Part shown: in pieces, positions 8,970 through 20,079 of the stretch
Position numbering within the stretch: the first letter of the stretch is position 1
Layout: each line of letters opens with the position of its first letter
From: Lycocorax pyrrhopterus obiensis
Lineage: Eukaryota; Chordata; Aves; Passeriformes; Paradisaeidae
Length of the DNA stretch: 64,000 bases
Direction of reading: 5' to 3'
Assembly: GCA_014706295.1 (NCBI GenBank)
Contig: JACSVZ010000041.1
Span: 248,001 to 312,000, forward strand
The notes under the pieces: generated by a model
Database searches by the model: none
What the model was told of the DNA's origin: nothing
Seen by the model: the letters and a program-made list of their open reading frames with translations, nothing else
Position numbers and translations under genes: made by a program

Positions 8970-11900
8970 TCAGGAGCGGCTCCGGTCTTCGTGGTTGCCT
9001 ACAATCATTTTGCTGTAGAGTTTCTGTTGCTCCTCCTTGAATGCATCTTTCACCTTCTCCCTTTTCAGTCCTCCATCCCTGGAGAGAGAGTCATATCAGA
9101 GAGGCTGCAGGCAGGCACCATCTTTGGCTGGGACTGCTCAGGGCAAGTCAGAGTTCCAGTGAGTGCTGACAGCTGCCCATGTACCACACACTGCCAGGGC
9201 ACACTGCAGACCACCTGTCCCCAAAGGGCACCACTTTCTTACCTGGTTCTGCCAGGAGCTTCCCCCATGGCCCTGCACTGTGCTCAAAACAGCAACTCTG
9301 CCAGAAACACGAACTACTCTAGTACCACTACAGGAGACTGCCTGCCTGCCTCCCGGGCTCTGAGACTTCAGTGCCTGGGAAAGCAAGTTCCCAAGCTGAA
9401 CACACCTTGCTGAGCAAGAAACAAGTCAAGCCCAGGGCATCCCAATGCAAGCTACAATCACAGAATGAAGCCCTGATGCCCAGCATACAGAAGAAGCAAA
9501 GACTTTGGTCCCTACTACAGATGAACATTCCTCCACGGGCCTGCTCTACCCTAAGCAAGAAACAAATGGAGCTCTACAGCCCATGAGCACATGTCATGAC
9601 CCAGAAACAAGGAACTCTGCTATCAGGAAGAGAAAAACCTGCCTGTACTCACCAGAGCAGATCCACAAGGCCCCCCTGCCTGGCAATGGCTGACTTCACT
9701 CGATTGGCAAACTGCACTGCGTCCTCTTCAGGCTGTGGCAAAATAAGACTGTTCAGCAGGAGCAAAGGGCCAAACAGGAAAGCAATCAGATAGGCCAGGT
9801 TCACCTTACCTGCCTGGTCATTGGGGGCAAGTACCAGACACTGCAGACGATGGCCCAGCTGGTCATCATCCTGAGGAGGTAGGTCACCATGCCGTATTTG
9901 CTGCTGTTCCAGAAGGCATCTCCAAACTGTGGGTCATACTACAAAGGCAGAAGAGTTCATGAAGTCAGGCAGTGGTTGCACCCTCTCTGAGGCTCCAACT
10001 TCCACCCCAAACTGAGCTACAGGTCAGCTCTCCCACAGCACTACATTGAGTGACCTCAGCTTTCCTGTAGCCTCAGACCAGGCTGGACTAGGTTGCCAAG
10101 ACAGAGATACAGAGGGACAGACAGACTTGTGACCTAAGAACATTGCCTTCTCATACCTTGATGGCTACAGGGTAAACTGTGGCTCCAATTTCAAAGCTCC
10201 CCTTTTTGAACATCATCACAGATGTGTTGTTGATGCATGTTCCTGTAAGAGGCAAGCACAATCTTAACTTTCCTCTCCAAGTCAGTTCAGAAGTCTAAGC
10301 TACAGGCTTAAGGGCAGGGCCACAGGAACCCAGCAACTCTCCCCTAACTCTCAGTCCAAGCCCTGTTCTCTGTGTGCACAGAATGGGTCACCAGGACATC
10401 ATGTATGACTCCTACATTCTGGGCTCACTCAGCTCTAAAGACACAATGTCCCTTTTGTCTCAGTGAAGGGTCTCAAGCCCTTGGCTGTGTAAGAAGGAAA
10501 GGAACAGAGATGCAGGTGCTTGTCTGGCCTTGTTGCACTCACCTTCTGGAAAAATAAGAATGGGCAGTTTGCTTTTGTCCTGGACATGTTCTGTGAGCCT
10601 AAACAGAAGAGTGTCAAAAATTAGCAGAGAGGACAGAAGCTCTCACTAGCAATCCACACAGCATATAGTCCTTAACCTGCAGTCACCAGGGACTATCAGG
10701 GTGCCAACAACAGAGGCACAATCTCCCAGCACCTATGAGGCCAGGCAGTGTCCTCATCCAAGGGAGGTGAGCAGCCCTCTACCTCCCCCAGCCTTCAGAC
10801 CCACCCCTGCAGCCAGCGACTGTCACACCTTCTGGCGACGAGGTGACGATCTTTGACCTCAGAACGTTCGAACCAGACATGGGGACAAGCTTTCACCATG
10901 GCTCTCTGTATCACACCCATGAGCCCTCCATGGATCTGACCCACCTGAACAGGGCAAAAAGACACAAGTTACAAGACCCGGGCACACATGAAAGTCAAGG
11001 CGGCACCCAGTTTCACAGCCAAACTGAGGTTCATCTTCCTACCCCTGCCCTGGAAAGGCTAAGAGGAAAAGTCCCAGGCTCTGACTTGAAAGACAGATAC
11101 AGCAAACCCCAAGTGCTTTCCCCGTGGCAGGAGGTCCAGCTGGGGAAGCACTTTGCTCTTCCAACAACAGCAAAGCCTAGAGCTCTTCTTGCAAAGCTGC
11201 ACCAACAGACCCCTGGTGCTTTGAGTTCCAGGCTGAGCTTGCGCAAACACCACACACAACAGACTCTGACAGTGCCCTGCCATGTTATGCAGGGAAAAGT
11301 AGTTCTGCATGCTCAAAGGACTCTTGCTGCCTACTTCCTGCCCCACAACATGCTTGCTTGTTCCCTCCATGCAGGCGACCAGGCCCAAGCAGGCAGAGCC
11401 GGTGCCTTACCATCGCATAGTAGCCATCACTGGCCAGGATGATCACATCAATGGGGGAGGTGTGATTGGCCACACAGATGCCTCCATTTCGGGGTCTGTT
11501 TTCTCTAGATGCAAAACAAAGGTAGAGGTGAAGAAAGAGGAAGGAAGCATGAGGCCTGCATAAGGCCCAGCATGGAGCACCTCCTGGGCAGGGACAGCCT
11601 GGAGCAGACAGGCCTTACCGGTCGTGGTAGGTGATGATGGCTGTGAGGGCACGCACGCAGATCCGGTAGCACATCAGGTGGACGTGTTTGCTCAGGAAGT
11701 CCTTACACCTGCAGCCCAGGACAGAGACCATCACTCCCCAGTCCTACAATATCCCCACAACAGTGCCACTCAGCCCAGCTGCCCCAGGCCCTGAGATCCA
11801 GTCAAGCCTTCACGTCTCTGCTACCGAAACACAGCATGTCCTGAGCTTTGCTGTCAGTTTACGATCACTGATTCTTAACTCACAAGAATAAAATTTTGGC

Positions 11901-14900
11901 CTTTGCTCTTTTCTGTTATTACTCCTTTCGGAAGCTAGGGCCGAGTGCTCTGCCACTGGCTTAGTGCTCACATCTAGGCCCTTTGTTGAAAATTACAGGG
12001 TGTCCATTCCTGAGAGGCCACAGCTGCCAGGACCACCGGCCGTGTCTGCAGGTGGCAGAACAGAAAGCCTTGCAGGAAAATTTCAGGATTATCAGGTCTC
12101 AAACTGCATGGAGTGCTCCCCATCTGCTCCTCCCTTGAAGATGAACTCACCTTCCATTTGGCAAATATCCCACCACTGTGGTACCAGTCACCAACAAGCT
12201 GATGCCAGTAAACGCCAGGGCTATCCTGCAGAAAGAGGGAAACTATATGCTAGCAAAACCAGGCCACCAGCACCCTCTTGGCAGGCAGGTCCCTGCACCA
12301 GCACTCACCTGAGGGGCAGAAGGAAGCAGTAGCGGATGAGCACACCGAGTCCCCAGAGCACAGTGAGGCGCAGGCTGATATACTGGAAGTTGTAGTTGGT
12401 CCTGCTGAGCAGGTTCCAGGACTCCAGCTCTTCAGCTGAGAACCTCTTGGTCACTTCATCATCCATGATGGTCTCGATGCCTTTGCGGCAGAAATAGAAG
12501 ATATCTGAGAGCTCAAACTCAGGGGTGTCCAGGGCTTTGCCACTGCCACTCCGGCGGATCTCCTTGATCTCCTCCTCCAGTGACGTTGGCTCCTTTGCAA
12601 TGATACCTGCAACACACCATAGGCAGCTCTGAGCAAAGCGTGACTTGCCCGCTCAAAGAAAGACGAAAGCCAAGGCCTTTCCTCACCCGCCCTCCTCAGG
12701 GTCCCCTTCCTTTCTCCAGTCCAGACAGGCATAAACCAGTCCTCCCCACTATCTAGAAATGAAGCACTCACGGAGTGCTTCCCTGCCCTTCCTTGTGAAA
12801 CAGAGCTCTCTAGAACTCCCTCCTACTGGAAAAGACTTCCCAGCAGACTTCAGCTGCTCAGAGACACCACATTTACCCCACCTCCCCAAAAGAATTTTGA
12901 ACTCTCTGTGTACCCATGCAGGGCAGGATCTTACCATTGACATACGGCTTGTACAACGGATGGTTCTTCTCCTTGGCACCACGCTCTATTCTCAGTGTTG
13001 CCCACTGCAAGACAGACAGGACAACCAAGATTTGCAAGGCCTACAGCTCCACAACACTGCCCGTTTTACAGCTGACTTTCAGGAAGGACCATAGTTCAGG
13101 GGAGAAGATGGGGCTAAAGCAGGAGGCTTCCACACAGAACTGAAAGAGTGAGTGATGAACCCAACTGAACTGAGGTGGAAGCAGAAACTGGCCTGGGAAA
13201 CAGGGAGTGCCAGAGGGGAGAAGAGTGCTCAGTGGTGAGATGGCACAGCAAGATTTTCTGCAGCTTCTGTGACCTCTCAGCTCTGCTGCCCCTTGCACGT
13301 GGTTGCCACTGCACAACTTCTGGCTGAGCTGTGCCTCCTGCTGGGGTGTGTGCATCAAAGCGTAGGAAGCTGGTCAGGGGACCAGCGCTATTTTTCAACC
13401 CTTGTTTCTTCCAAATTCAAAGCGGAGACTGTGTTTTCAGGTTGCTGCTGAAAACATCAGGCTGATGACAGGATGGGATCCTTCCCCCTCTGATTCAGCT
13501 AATGGCTGCTGCTGCTTCTCAGCTCAGCAATCCGCCCAAAACAGCAGCAGCAAGCACCCTCAGACAGCTGGTTGCCAAATCCTGTGCCAGGACTACTTGT
13601 TCTCTCAGCTAATTTTCAAGGGCACCAGCACAAACTGCAGGCTGGATTTCTGTGCAGTTTTCCTGCCTGCCCTCCACATAACCTTCACAGCCTGTAATTC
13701 ATATAGGTCTGGAAGGATAAGCTTCTGAAGGAGGAAGACTTGTGTACAACATGCTTATCTGTGAAGAAGGGGAAGTTGCTGGGAACTCTGGCATCCTGAT
13801 CTCAGCCCATGCCAGCAGAACATCAGGAGGCAGCAATCAGGGAATGCTAATTGCATATGGAGTGTCCTGCTCACCTCGCAGCTGCCTCTGCCAGCAGCTA
13901 GAACTCCAGGACTGCAGATTACCTAGATACTACCATCCCAGAAGTCAGGAGAGGAGCTCTGACCTGGCATGAGCTAAGCAGCCTATGGAGAAGGCATTCT
14001 TTGCAAGCCCAGCACATCTCCATCCTGACTGTGGCAGCAGCAAACCCAGCCTCCCACCGGAGAGGCAGCAGGCAGGTGCTCTCCCTCCCCAGCAACACAA
14101 GTGTGCCGCTGCCAGCCAGGCCTTGCAGCTCGGGCTGTGTCCCACAAGCTGCCAGACTCTGCCACGCTCCCATGTGCTGCCCCTCTGGGTTCCCAACACT
14201 AGCCTTAAGAGCTGGGAAAATATTTTTGGTAAATAATAGCCCTCCAAAATACAATTCTGAATGGTCAAACTTAATAAGTGAATTTTCCACCAAATAAGTG
14301 ACCACTTGTGCATGAGTGCTCCTCTATCTCACCACTAAGATTCTTTAATAAAAGCTGAAACAGACTTCCCAGTCTTTTCAGAAAAATAGTTTCAAACACC
14401 AATATAGGTGTTGAGAGTAAATGTTCCTGAATTGAAGGAAGGAAAAAAAAAAAAGAAAACATTGTGAAAAGTTCCATTTAAAACCTTTTTTTTCTGCCCA
14501 CTTCAGTCAGTAGATTTGTAGTAAGGTCTTCAGATCTCTGTGTTAATGAAGCCCCTCACAAAGCCCAGGGTCTTCCCATTTACACCTCAGGCTTTTGGGA
14601 GGACTCAGAGTTTGAAGAGCTGAACACTGTGAGCTCCAGGGCTGTCTTCCCAAGCCAGCCAGTACAGGGATACTCTGGGGACAACCAGCCCTGTTGAAAC
14701 AGCAGTAGCTGTACCATGCATCCTTTAGCAGCATGAACTCCACATTTAAGAGCCTAAAACCTCCCTAGAAAGCACTTTGCCTTTCACCTGGGCTGCCAGA
14801 GTAGAGTGGTGTAGGCTTTCTTAGTAGATAAAAAATTCTGGTCTGGTCAGGGACTTGCTTCAAGAGATGTTGGCTCAGAGACAGCCCATAAAATTAGTCC

Positions 14901-15722
14901 ACCAAAGGCAGGCAAGGGAACAGCATGACAACAAGCTGGAAAATTCCACTTGGCCTCTCTGTGCCAAGAGGGTCAGCAAGGGCTGCTGGTTGTCCTCCAA
15001 GGTGGCAGGTCCAGACACGGCTCAGTAGGCGACACTCCAGGACAGAAGCATGTTGAGAGCTCTGGGTTCTGGCCACAGACCACTCAGGGCTTGCAGGACA
15101 AAAGGCTTGCTTACCTGCCATACCACCTCTGCTTTTGCTTCATCCAAATGTGTCCTGGAGAGGAGCAACCTGCTGGCTGCAGTCTGGTCCCTGCCCATCA
15201 TACCTGAAATCGACCTGTACCAGCACTCTGCCTTGCCTGGGACACGAACTCCTCCAAGCTACCCCTCAGATCCTGCTGCACTCCTGCCGACTGCCAAGCC
15301 TTGCTAGACTATTTCTTTACTTGAAGACTTACTAGATTAATTACGGGGGAAAAACAGCTCACAGACAGAGGTCTTGTAAGCTGCATTTGGCTGAGATGAG
15401 CCAAACAGGTCAATTGGCAGCAGCACGACACCAACAGCCCAACCCTGTACTCCAGTCACCCACAATGCCCTCCTGAGGCAAAAGCCTCTCTTCCTATCAT
15501 GACCATGCTTGGACAAACCTCTGCAAACACACAGAACATTCTGAAAACATGACTTACCTGAAAAATCTTTAATAAAGTTTTCATGTAAACCTTGCGGATG
15601 CCAAAGGAAACTCCAAAAATTGCTGGCACGATGATGAAAACCAGAAGCAGAGTGAAGAGGACAGTTATGGAAATCCCCAAGAGATTAACCACTAGGCTGT
15701 CAAAGGGGAGCAGGAGGAACAT
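8970..15722 (-). CDS. GPAT4: GPAT4 (AGPAT6), glycerol-3-phosphate acyltransferase 4, 12 coding exons, 455 aa
   Basis: ER membrane enzyme that acylates glycerol-3-phosphate, the first step of triacylglycerol and phospholipid synthesis. Coding exons in transcript order: 15722-15558, 13004-12935, 12606-12309, 12225-12151, 11708-11619, 11504-11411, 10944-10829, 10598-10543, 10242-10157, 9938-9810, 9732-9653, 9078-8970. All have GT/AG borders and phases agree, giving 455 aa (human 456). The start MFLLLPFDSLVVNLLGIS leads into a hydrophobic segment (about 10-42), and a second lies near 150-190. The acyltransferase motifs are NHTSPID (H247-x4-D252), GGLMGVIQR (270-278), WFERSE (288-293) and FPEGTC (319-324). 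The C-terminus is NHEDRSRS. A non-coding first exon lies near 18005, and exon 2 begins at 15750 after a CTGCAG acceptor. Confidence 0.97.
13005..15557 (-). other. GPAT4 intron between coding exons 1 and 2
   Basis: A 2.55-kb intron with consensus donor at 15557 and acceptor at 13005. It contains a short A-rich run near 14440 and AT-rich sequence at about 14210-14300. No gene or recognisable transposon is seen. Confidence 0.7.
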
Positions 15723-15750
15723 GGTGAAGGGGCCAGGCAAGGCTGGTGCC

Positions 15751-18004
15751 CTGCAGCCAGACAGAAGGGCTGCTTGCAGCAATGAACCAGTCCTCCTGTT
15801 ACTCAGCAAGTCTCACACATGCACTGAGTCTGCAGCCTGCTCAGAGACCCCATTCCAAAGTTCACATCTTTTTGGGGCTCTGAGAGAGAGAATGCAAAAG
15901 GATAAGGGAGAGCACTTGGGAAAACAAGCCAACAGTCTGCCACGAGCTCAGGTGAGTTCAGACGGCGCAGCCCAAAGAGCTCAGAGCAGATGGTGCACAC
16001 ACACTGGTTTGTCCATGGGCATGTGGTGGGCTCGGCAGCAACACGAGCGCAGGAACGGAGCCCTTCCCGGGCTGCCACTGAGCAAGTCCTGCTGTGGGGC
16101 AGCTTGTGGAGAATCTGGCAGCAGAATCCCCTCCTGGCTGCTGAGAGCATGCAGAGTCTCTTCAGAGGGACAAGGTGGAGTCCATCCCTGAGCCTGCATT
16201 GGAGGAGATCGAGGGAGCTGGCACTCACAGGAGCCTACCGTATGTGGAGCTATTATTGTTCTCCCCACGAGGACATGCGCACCAGCACGGGTCCTTGCAT
16301 GACGCCTGGAACAAGTTTAATTCTGACGCCTGGCATCCACTCACGCTGAAGGGTCATTACAGCCACAAACGAAGCCTGTGTCCCTGGAAAGCTTTCAAAC
16401 AGCAAGTTGGTTTCTTGGCAGACATGGCACTCACATGCCACCAGCAGCACTGAAGGAGAGCAACTGAAGTCAGCAGACCGGAGAGATGTCAACGCAGAGA
16501 GGGTGGCAGGACGCCAGAGACAGTGGGCTCTGAAACCTGGAAGGCAGTACTTGGGCTGAGGTCACACCATTCAGAGCAGCTCCTGAGACACAGCAAGACT
16601 GAGACTGGTACTTTAGCTACTGCCTGTCACCGTCACTTGGGAATCACCTCCTGCTGCCACTCATCCTGTATTTTCATACCATGCACACCTCAGATGGAGC
16701 AGACTCATCCAGAACCACACCTACGGCACAGGATGCTGCAATCAGGTCCCAAGTACAGGAAAGGAGTGACAGAAAACCCTTCCTCATGACAAAGATCTTA
16801 TCACATCTCTCATTTCAGGGGCATCTGAGAGAAATGAGGAAGCCAGGTACCCAGATTCCTGGGAAGGCATCATTTCCTCTGCTCCTGTACATCTCATCCC
16901 CAGTGACACAGGGCAGATTTATACACAGTTCAGGACAGGAAGTTAGCCTAAGGGGAGAATTACTGCTGATGATTAGTCAAAGAGGAACTTGCTGGGACAC
17001 AGGGACCAGTCAAAGGTCACACACCCACAGGGCCAGCGGTGGTTTGTGATAAAAATTGAGTCTGCTCGGGGGAGACTCCTGTATGGACACCACCTTCACC
17101 TGGCTACGGAGTCTCAGCCTGAGGATGGGATTTAACAGGTACCTGACAAGCACACATGGCAAAGGAGAGTCTGTAAGGATCCTCTTGCTCCCCTGTACAC
17201 TATGTTCCAGCTGCTGGTTACACACTGCTGAACCAGTAATGTTAAGAATATTGTTAGTGCTTCAAAGGCATATACACAGACCATGTACTGGGAGAGGCAG
17301 CTCCTCAGCCACACGTGCAGCTGCCCATTATGCCACAGCTGTCACCCTTCAGAACCAGGACTCATGTTGGTAAACTGGTCAGACCGGCCCCCTGAGCCGG
17401 CAGCCGCGGTTGTGAGGGGTCAGCTATTACTCTCCTGCACCGTGTCACCCGCCGCGGCAGAGCCCACGTGTGCTGCAGTCCTGCCCGCGGGCTCCCGGCG
17501 GGTCGGCGCTGGCAGCCGCCCGTCCGGCCCCGCCCCGGGGCTGGGGCACAGCCGGGCGGGCCTGGCAGGCACAGAGACCGCAGCCCGCACCGCTGCTTCG
17601 GGGCTGCAGCGATTGACCATCGTCCGCCCGGTCGGAAGACCAGCGTAACGGCCCGCCCGGGCCAGGGCGGCTGCAGCGAGACCGGGGGCAGCGGCGAGGG
17701 TCGCTCTCAGCTCTGTCCCCCAGGAGCGCGGCGGATCACGGCAGGGCTGGGGCTCGGCCCTCCCGGCGACCTTCGTCCTCGGTGTGCGCGGGGCGGGGGC
17801 GCGCGGGGGCGGCGGGGCCGGCGCGGGGGGCACTGCGGCGCGGCCGCACCGCGACGGGGAGGCCGCGGTCCCGGTGATAACGGTGTGCGGGCGGGCCAGG
17901 CGCTGTCCAGGCGCCCCGGCCTCACCGTGCGCCACGCGGAGCGGCGACCCTGGGCCTATGCGGGGCGAGAGGGGGCACGGGGGCCGCTCCGGGCGGTCAC
18001 TCAC
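15751..18004 (-). other. GPAT4 first intron
   Basis: A 2.25-kb intron between the inferred non-coding first exon and the start-codon exon. Its 5' 600 bp (about 17380-18004) belong to the CpG island. The rest shows no coding frame worth calling. Confidence 0.6.
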
Positions 18005-18065
18005 CTGCTGCCGCCGCCGCCGGGCCCCGCTCCGCCCCCGCCACGTGCCGTGCGCGCCCCCGCAC
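18005..18065 (-). other. Inferred GPAT4 non-coding first exon (5' UTR)
   Basis: On the minus strand a strong donor (CAG, then GTGAGTGACC) ends at 18005 inside the CpG island. It lies just downstream of a consensus CRE at 18079-18086. The matching acceptor is at 15751-15752, 28 bases before the GPAT4 ATG. The 5' limit of this exon is estimated. Confidence 0.6.
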
Positions 18066-18078
18066 CGCGCTGCGTGCA

Positions 18079-18086
18079 TGACGTCA
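18079..18086. promoter_or_regulatory. Consensus cAMP response element TGACGTCA
   Basis: Full palindromic CRE just upstream of the inferred GPAT4 first exon. CREB/ATF binding is expected from the motif but unproven. Confidence 0.6.
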
Positions 18087-18192
18087 GCGCGCCGCCCGCG
18101 GGGCCGCGCCCGCAGGGCCGCCCCGCTCTCCGCCGACGACAGAGGGCGTCTGCGCGACCGCGACGTTCTCCCGCCGCCGGCTGAGGGTGCCC

Positions 18193-18234
18193 GCCCCGGC
18201 CCCGGCCCCGGCCCCGGTCCCGGCCCCGGCCCCA
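18193..18234 (-). repeat. Hexanucleotide GGGGCC repeat, about 7 units
   Basis: Seven consecutive hexamers; one carries a substitution (GTCCCG on the plus strand) and the last ends in A. Read in the GPAT4 sense direction this is GGGGCC, a strong G-quadruplex sequence. It lies between the PPP1R3C-like poly(A) signal and the GPAT4 CRE. Confidence 0.93.
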
Positions 18235-18283
18235 CCCCCTGGGCGAGGCGGAGGAGGAGGCAGGAGTCGCGAAGCGCCGTCAC

Positions 18284-18289
18284 TTTATT
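18284..18289 (-). terminator. Polyadenylation signal of the PPP1R3C-like gene
   Basis: AATAAA on the minus strand (TTTATT on plus) about 500 bp after the PPP1R3C-like stop codon. It lies only about 200 bp before the GPAT4 CRE, so the two minus-strand genes are packed head to tail. Confidence 0.65.
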
Positions 18290-18788
18290 AACTCCCCGTT
18301 ACAGCACCAACGACCGGAAGCACCCCGCTGCTCTTGGCCCAGTAACCCCGCGGTGAGCCCTTCTCGGGACCGCGGTTCGGAGAGTGCTTGCAGCGGGAGG
18401 TCCCGGCAGCACCAGGATCGTGCCCCCTTCCCAGCAGCTCCCTCCAGACAAGGCACTTGGGCAGCACCGGCCCCCGCAGCTCCCAGGGTGGCTCACACAT
18501 GGCCACGGGTCCCAGCCCACAGCCCTTTCCTTGTCACTCCCCTACTCTCATTTGTGTTGCCCTGAGAACCTACACGCAGGAGTTACTTCAAGGAGCAACT
18601 TCCAGCCTCTGTAGCAGCAGCCAGCAGTGAAGAAGCTTCTGCAGAGACTGGCAGCTGCTCATAGAGCAGCAGGCCATGAAGGAGCTAACAAAACTGTGAG
18701 CAGCATCTTCTGCAGCTGACCCCTCCCCAAAGACCCTTGTACCAGCTGGGACATGGATGGGACCTACATCTCTCCCCACGCTGCCTTC

Positions 18789-19800
18789 CTACCAATAAGG
18801 AGCCTGGGTCTCTGAATGCCGCCAGGTCTGCAGGTGAGAAAGGACTAGAGCAGCAGCCCCAGAGGTGCCAAGATGCTCCCAGGCCCTGCTGGCACTCTTC
18901 ATGGCATTGGAGGGAGGGCGGATCATGCCCACATGGCAGATCTTGTAGTTCTTCCCATGGTTGTTGTCCCAGTGGGTCTTCTGTCCGCACTGGAAAGAGA
19001 TGCAGAACTCTGTGACCCTATGGGAGATGGATGGCTTGGGCAGCGTAAGCTCAAAAGAGAAGATGTCTGTGTCAGCTGAGCCGTATGTGCTGTGCATGTA
19101 CTGGCAAGAGATGTCCCGGAAGCTCTTCCAGCCATCAAAGGTGATGCGGACCGTCACTTTCTTCTCGTACTCAATGTTTCTAACCTTCACGGTCCCTGAC
19201 AGAGCACGGTCCTGGATCAGACAGCTCTCCAGGCAGACAAAGTTGCTGTGCAGGCTGTTGCGGAAAGTCACGTAATTCGCAGACGGCTGTGGGAAGTCCA
19301 GCACATACCTGCACACTTCTGGGCGTAAGTCCCGCACCCTAGGTCGCAAACAGGCAAGGTCTGACAGGGCATGCTGCAAATCACAGAGGTCCTCCTCAAT
19401 CTTTGAGAAGAAGCGGACAGCCGTCAGTGAGAGCCCCTTCATATCGGCAAACACAACCCGCTTCTTCTTCTGGCCCTTGGAGCTCTTGGTACTGTCTCGC
19501 CGCTCCGGCTCAGGTTCTGCGCTCAGCTTCTGGTTGAGACAGGATCGGAGGGGTTTGCGGCCTCGGTTGCCCCGCAGCTCCTCGTAGGAGTTCAGCAGCT
19601 TGCGGATGGGGGGTGAGTGGCTCAGGCAGAGCCGCACAGCCAGGTCCACGGGCATGGCTGAGGGGGCGACAGCCCGCCGGCTGCATACCTGGAAAAGCCT
19701 AGAGGCGAAGAGGGGGTCAGGCGGCGCGGCCCCAGCCGTCAGCCCCGGCGAGCCCCCCCGCCCCACCCGCGCCCGGCCCCGCTCACTCGCCGCAGCTCAT
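18789..19800 (-). CDS. PPP1R3C-like glycogen-targeting subunit of protein phosphatase 1, 2 exons, 307 aa
   Basis: Member of the PPP1R3 family, which brings PP1 catalytic subunit to glycogen so that it activates glycogen synthase. Coding exons are 19800-19787 (14 nt, MSCG plus a split codon) and 19698-18789, joined at a GT/AG intron. The product is 307 aa (human PPP1R3C 317). The N-terminus MSCGELFQV...MPVDLAVRLCL aligns without gaps to that of PPP1R3C. The PP1-binding RVxF motif is RVVF at 85-88, followed by ADMKGLSLTAV. A CBM21 glycogen-binding domain spans about 147-258, including GTVKVRN, VRITFDGWKSF and WDNNHGKNY (248-256). Similarity to PPP1R3C is clear but moderate, and the locus is not that of human PPP1R3C (10q). 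A lineage paralog is therefore inferred, with the PPP1R3B/D/G relatives as less likely alternatives. Confidence 0.9.
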
Positions 19801-20070
19801 CGCGTCCCACCCGCTCCGCTCCGCTCCCGCCGCAGCGGCTCCTCGTCAATGGGGCCGTGGGAGCGCCCGCGGCCGGGACACCCCGCCCCAGCCAATCACA
19901 GCCGCCGCCGCGCTCCCGAGCGGCCAATGGGGCTCGGGACTGCCCCCACCCCGCGGCCGCGCTCGCACCGGGCCGGGCGGCGGGGAGAGCCCGGCGGCAG
20001 CGGCACCGCGTCCCGGAGAGCCGCCGGTACCGGGCCCGGCTTGGGGAGAGCGCACAGCGCGGCCTTCTAC
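19480..20070. promoter_or_regulatory. GC-rich promoter of the PPP1R3C-like gene with CCAAT boxes
   Basis: CpG-rich sequence spans the first exon. CCAAT boxes lie at 19892-19896 and 19924-19928, 32 bp apart, and a TCAATGG variant at about 19846, all within 130 bp upstream of the ATG. The transcription start is not resolved. Confidence 0.55.
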
Positions 20071-20079
20071 TGCGCCAGG

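Larger units (their letters stand above)
17380..18260. promoter_or_regulatory. CpG island at the GPAT4 promoter
   Basis: Dense CpG and GC content around the GPAT4 first exon. It contains a CRE, an E-box-like CACGTG near 18041 and a GGGGCC repeat (minus strand) at 18193-18234. Open reading frames across it reflect the lack of AT-rich stop codons. Confidence 0.7.

Noticed and set aside
17420..18356. Long open frames over the GPAT4 CpG island
   Set aside because: Pro/Ala/Arg/Gly-rich frames on both strands are caused by GC-rich composition lacking stop codons.
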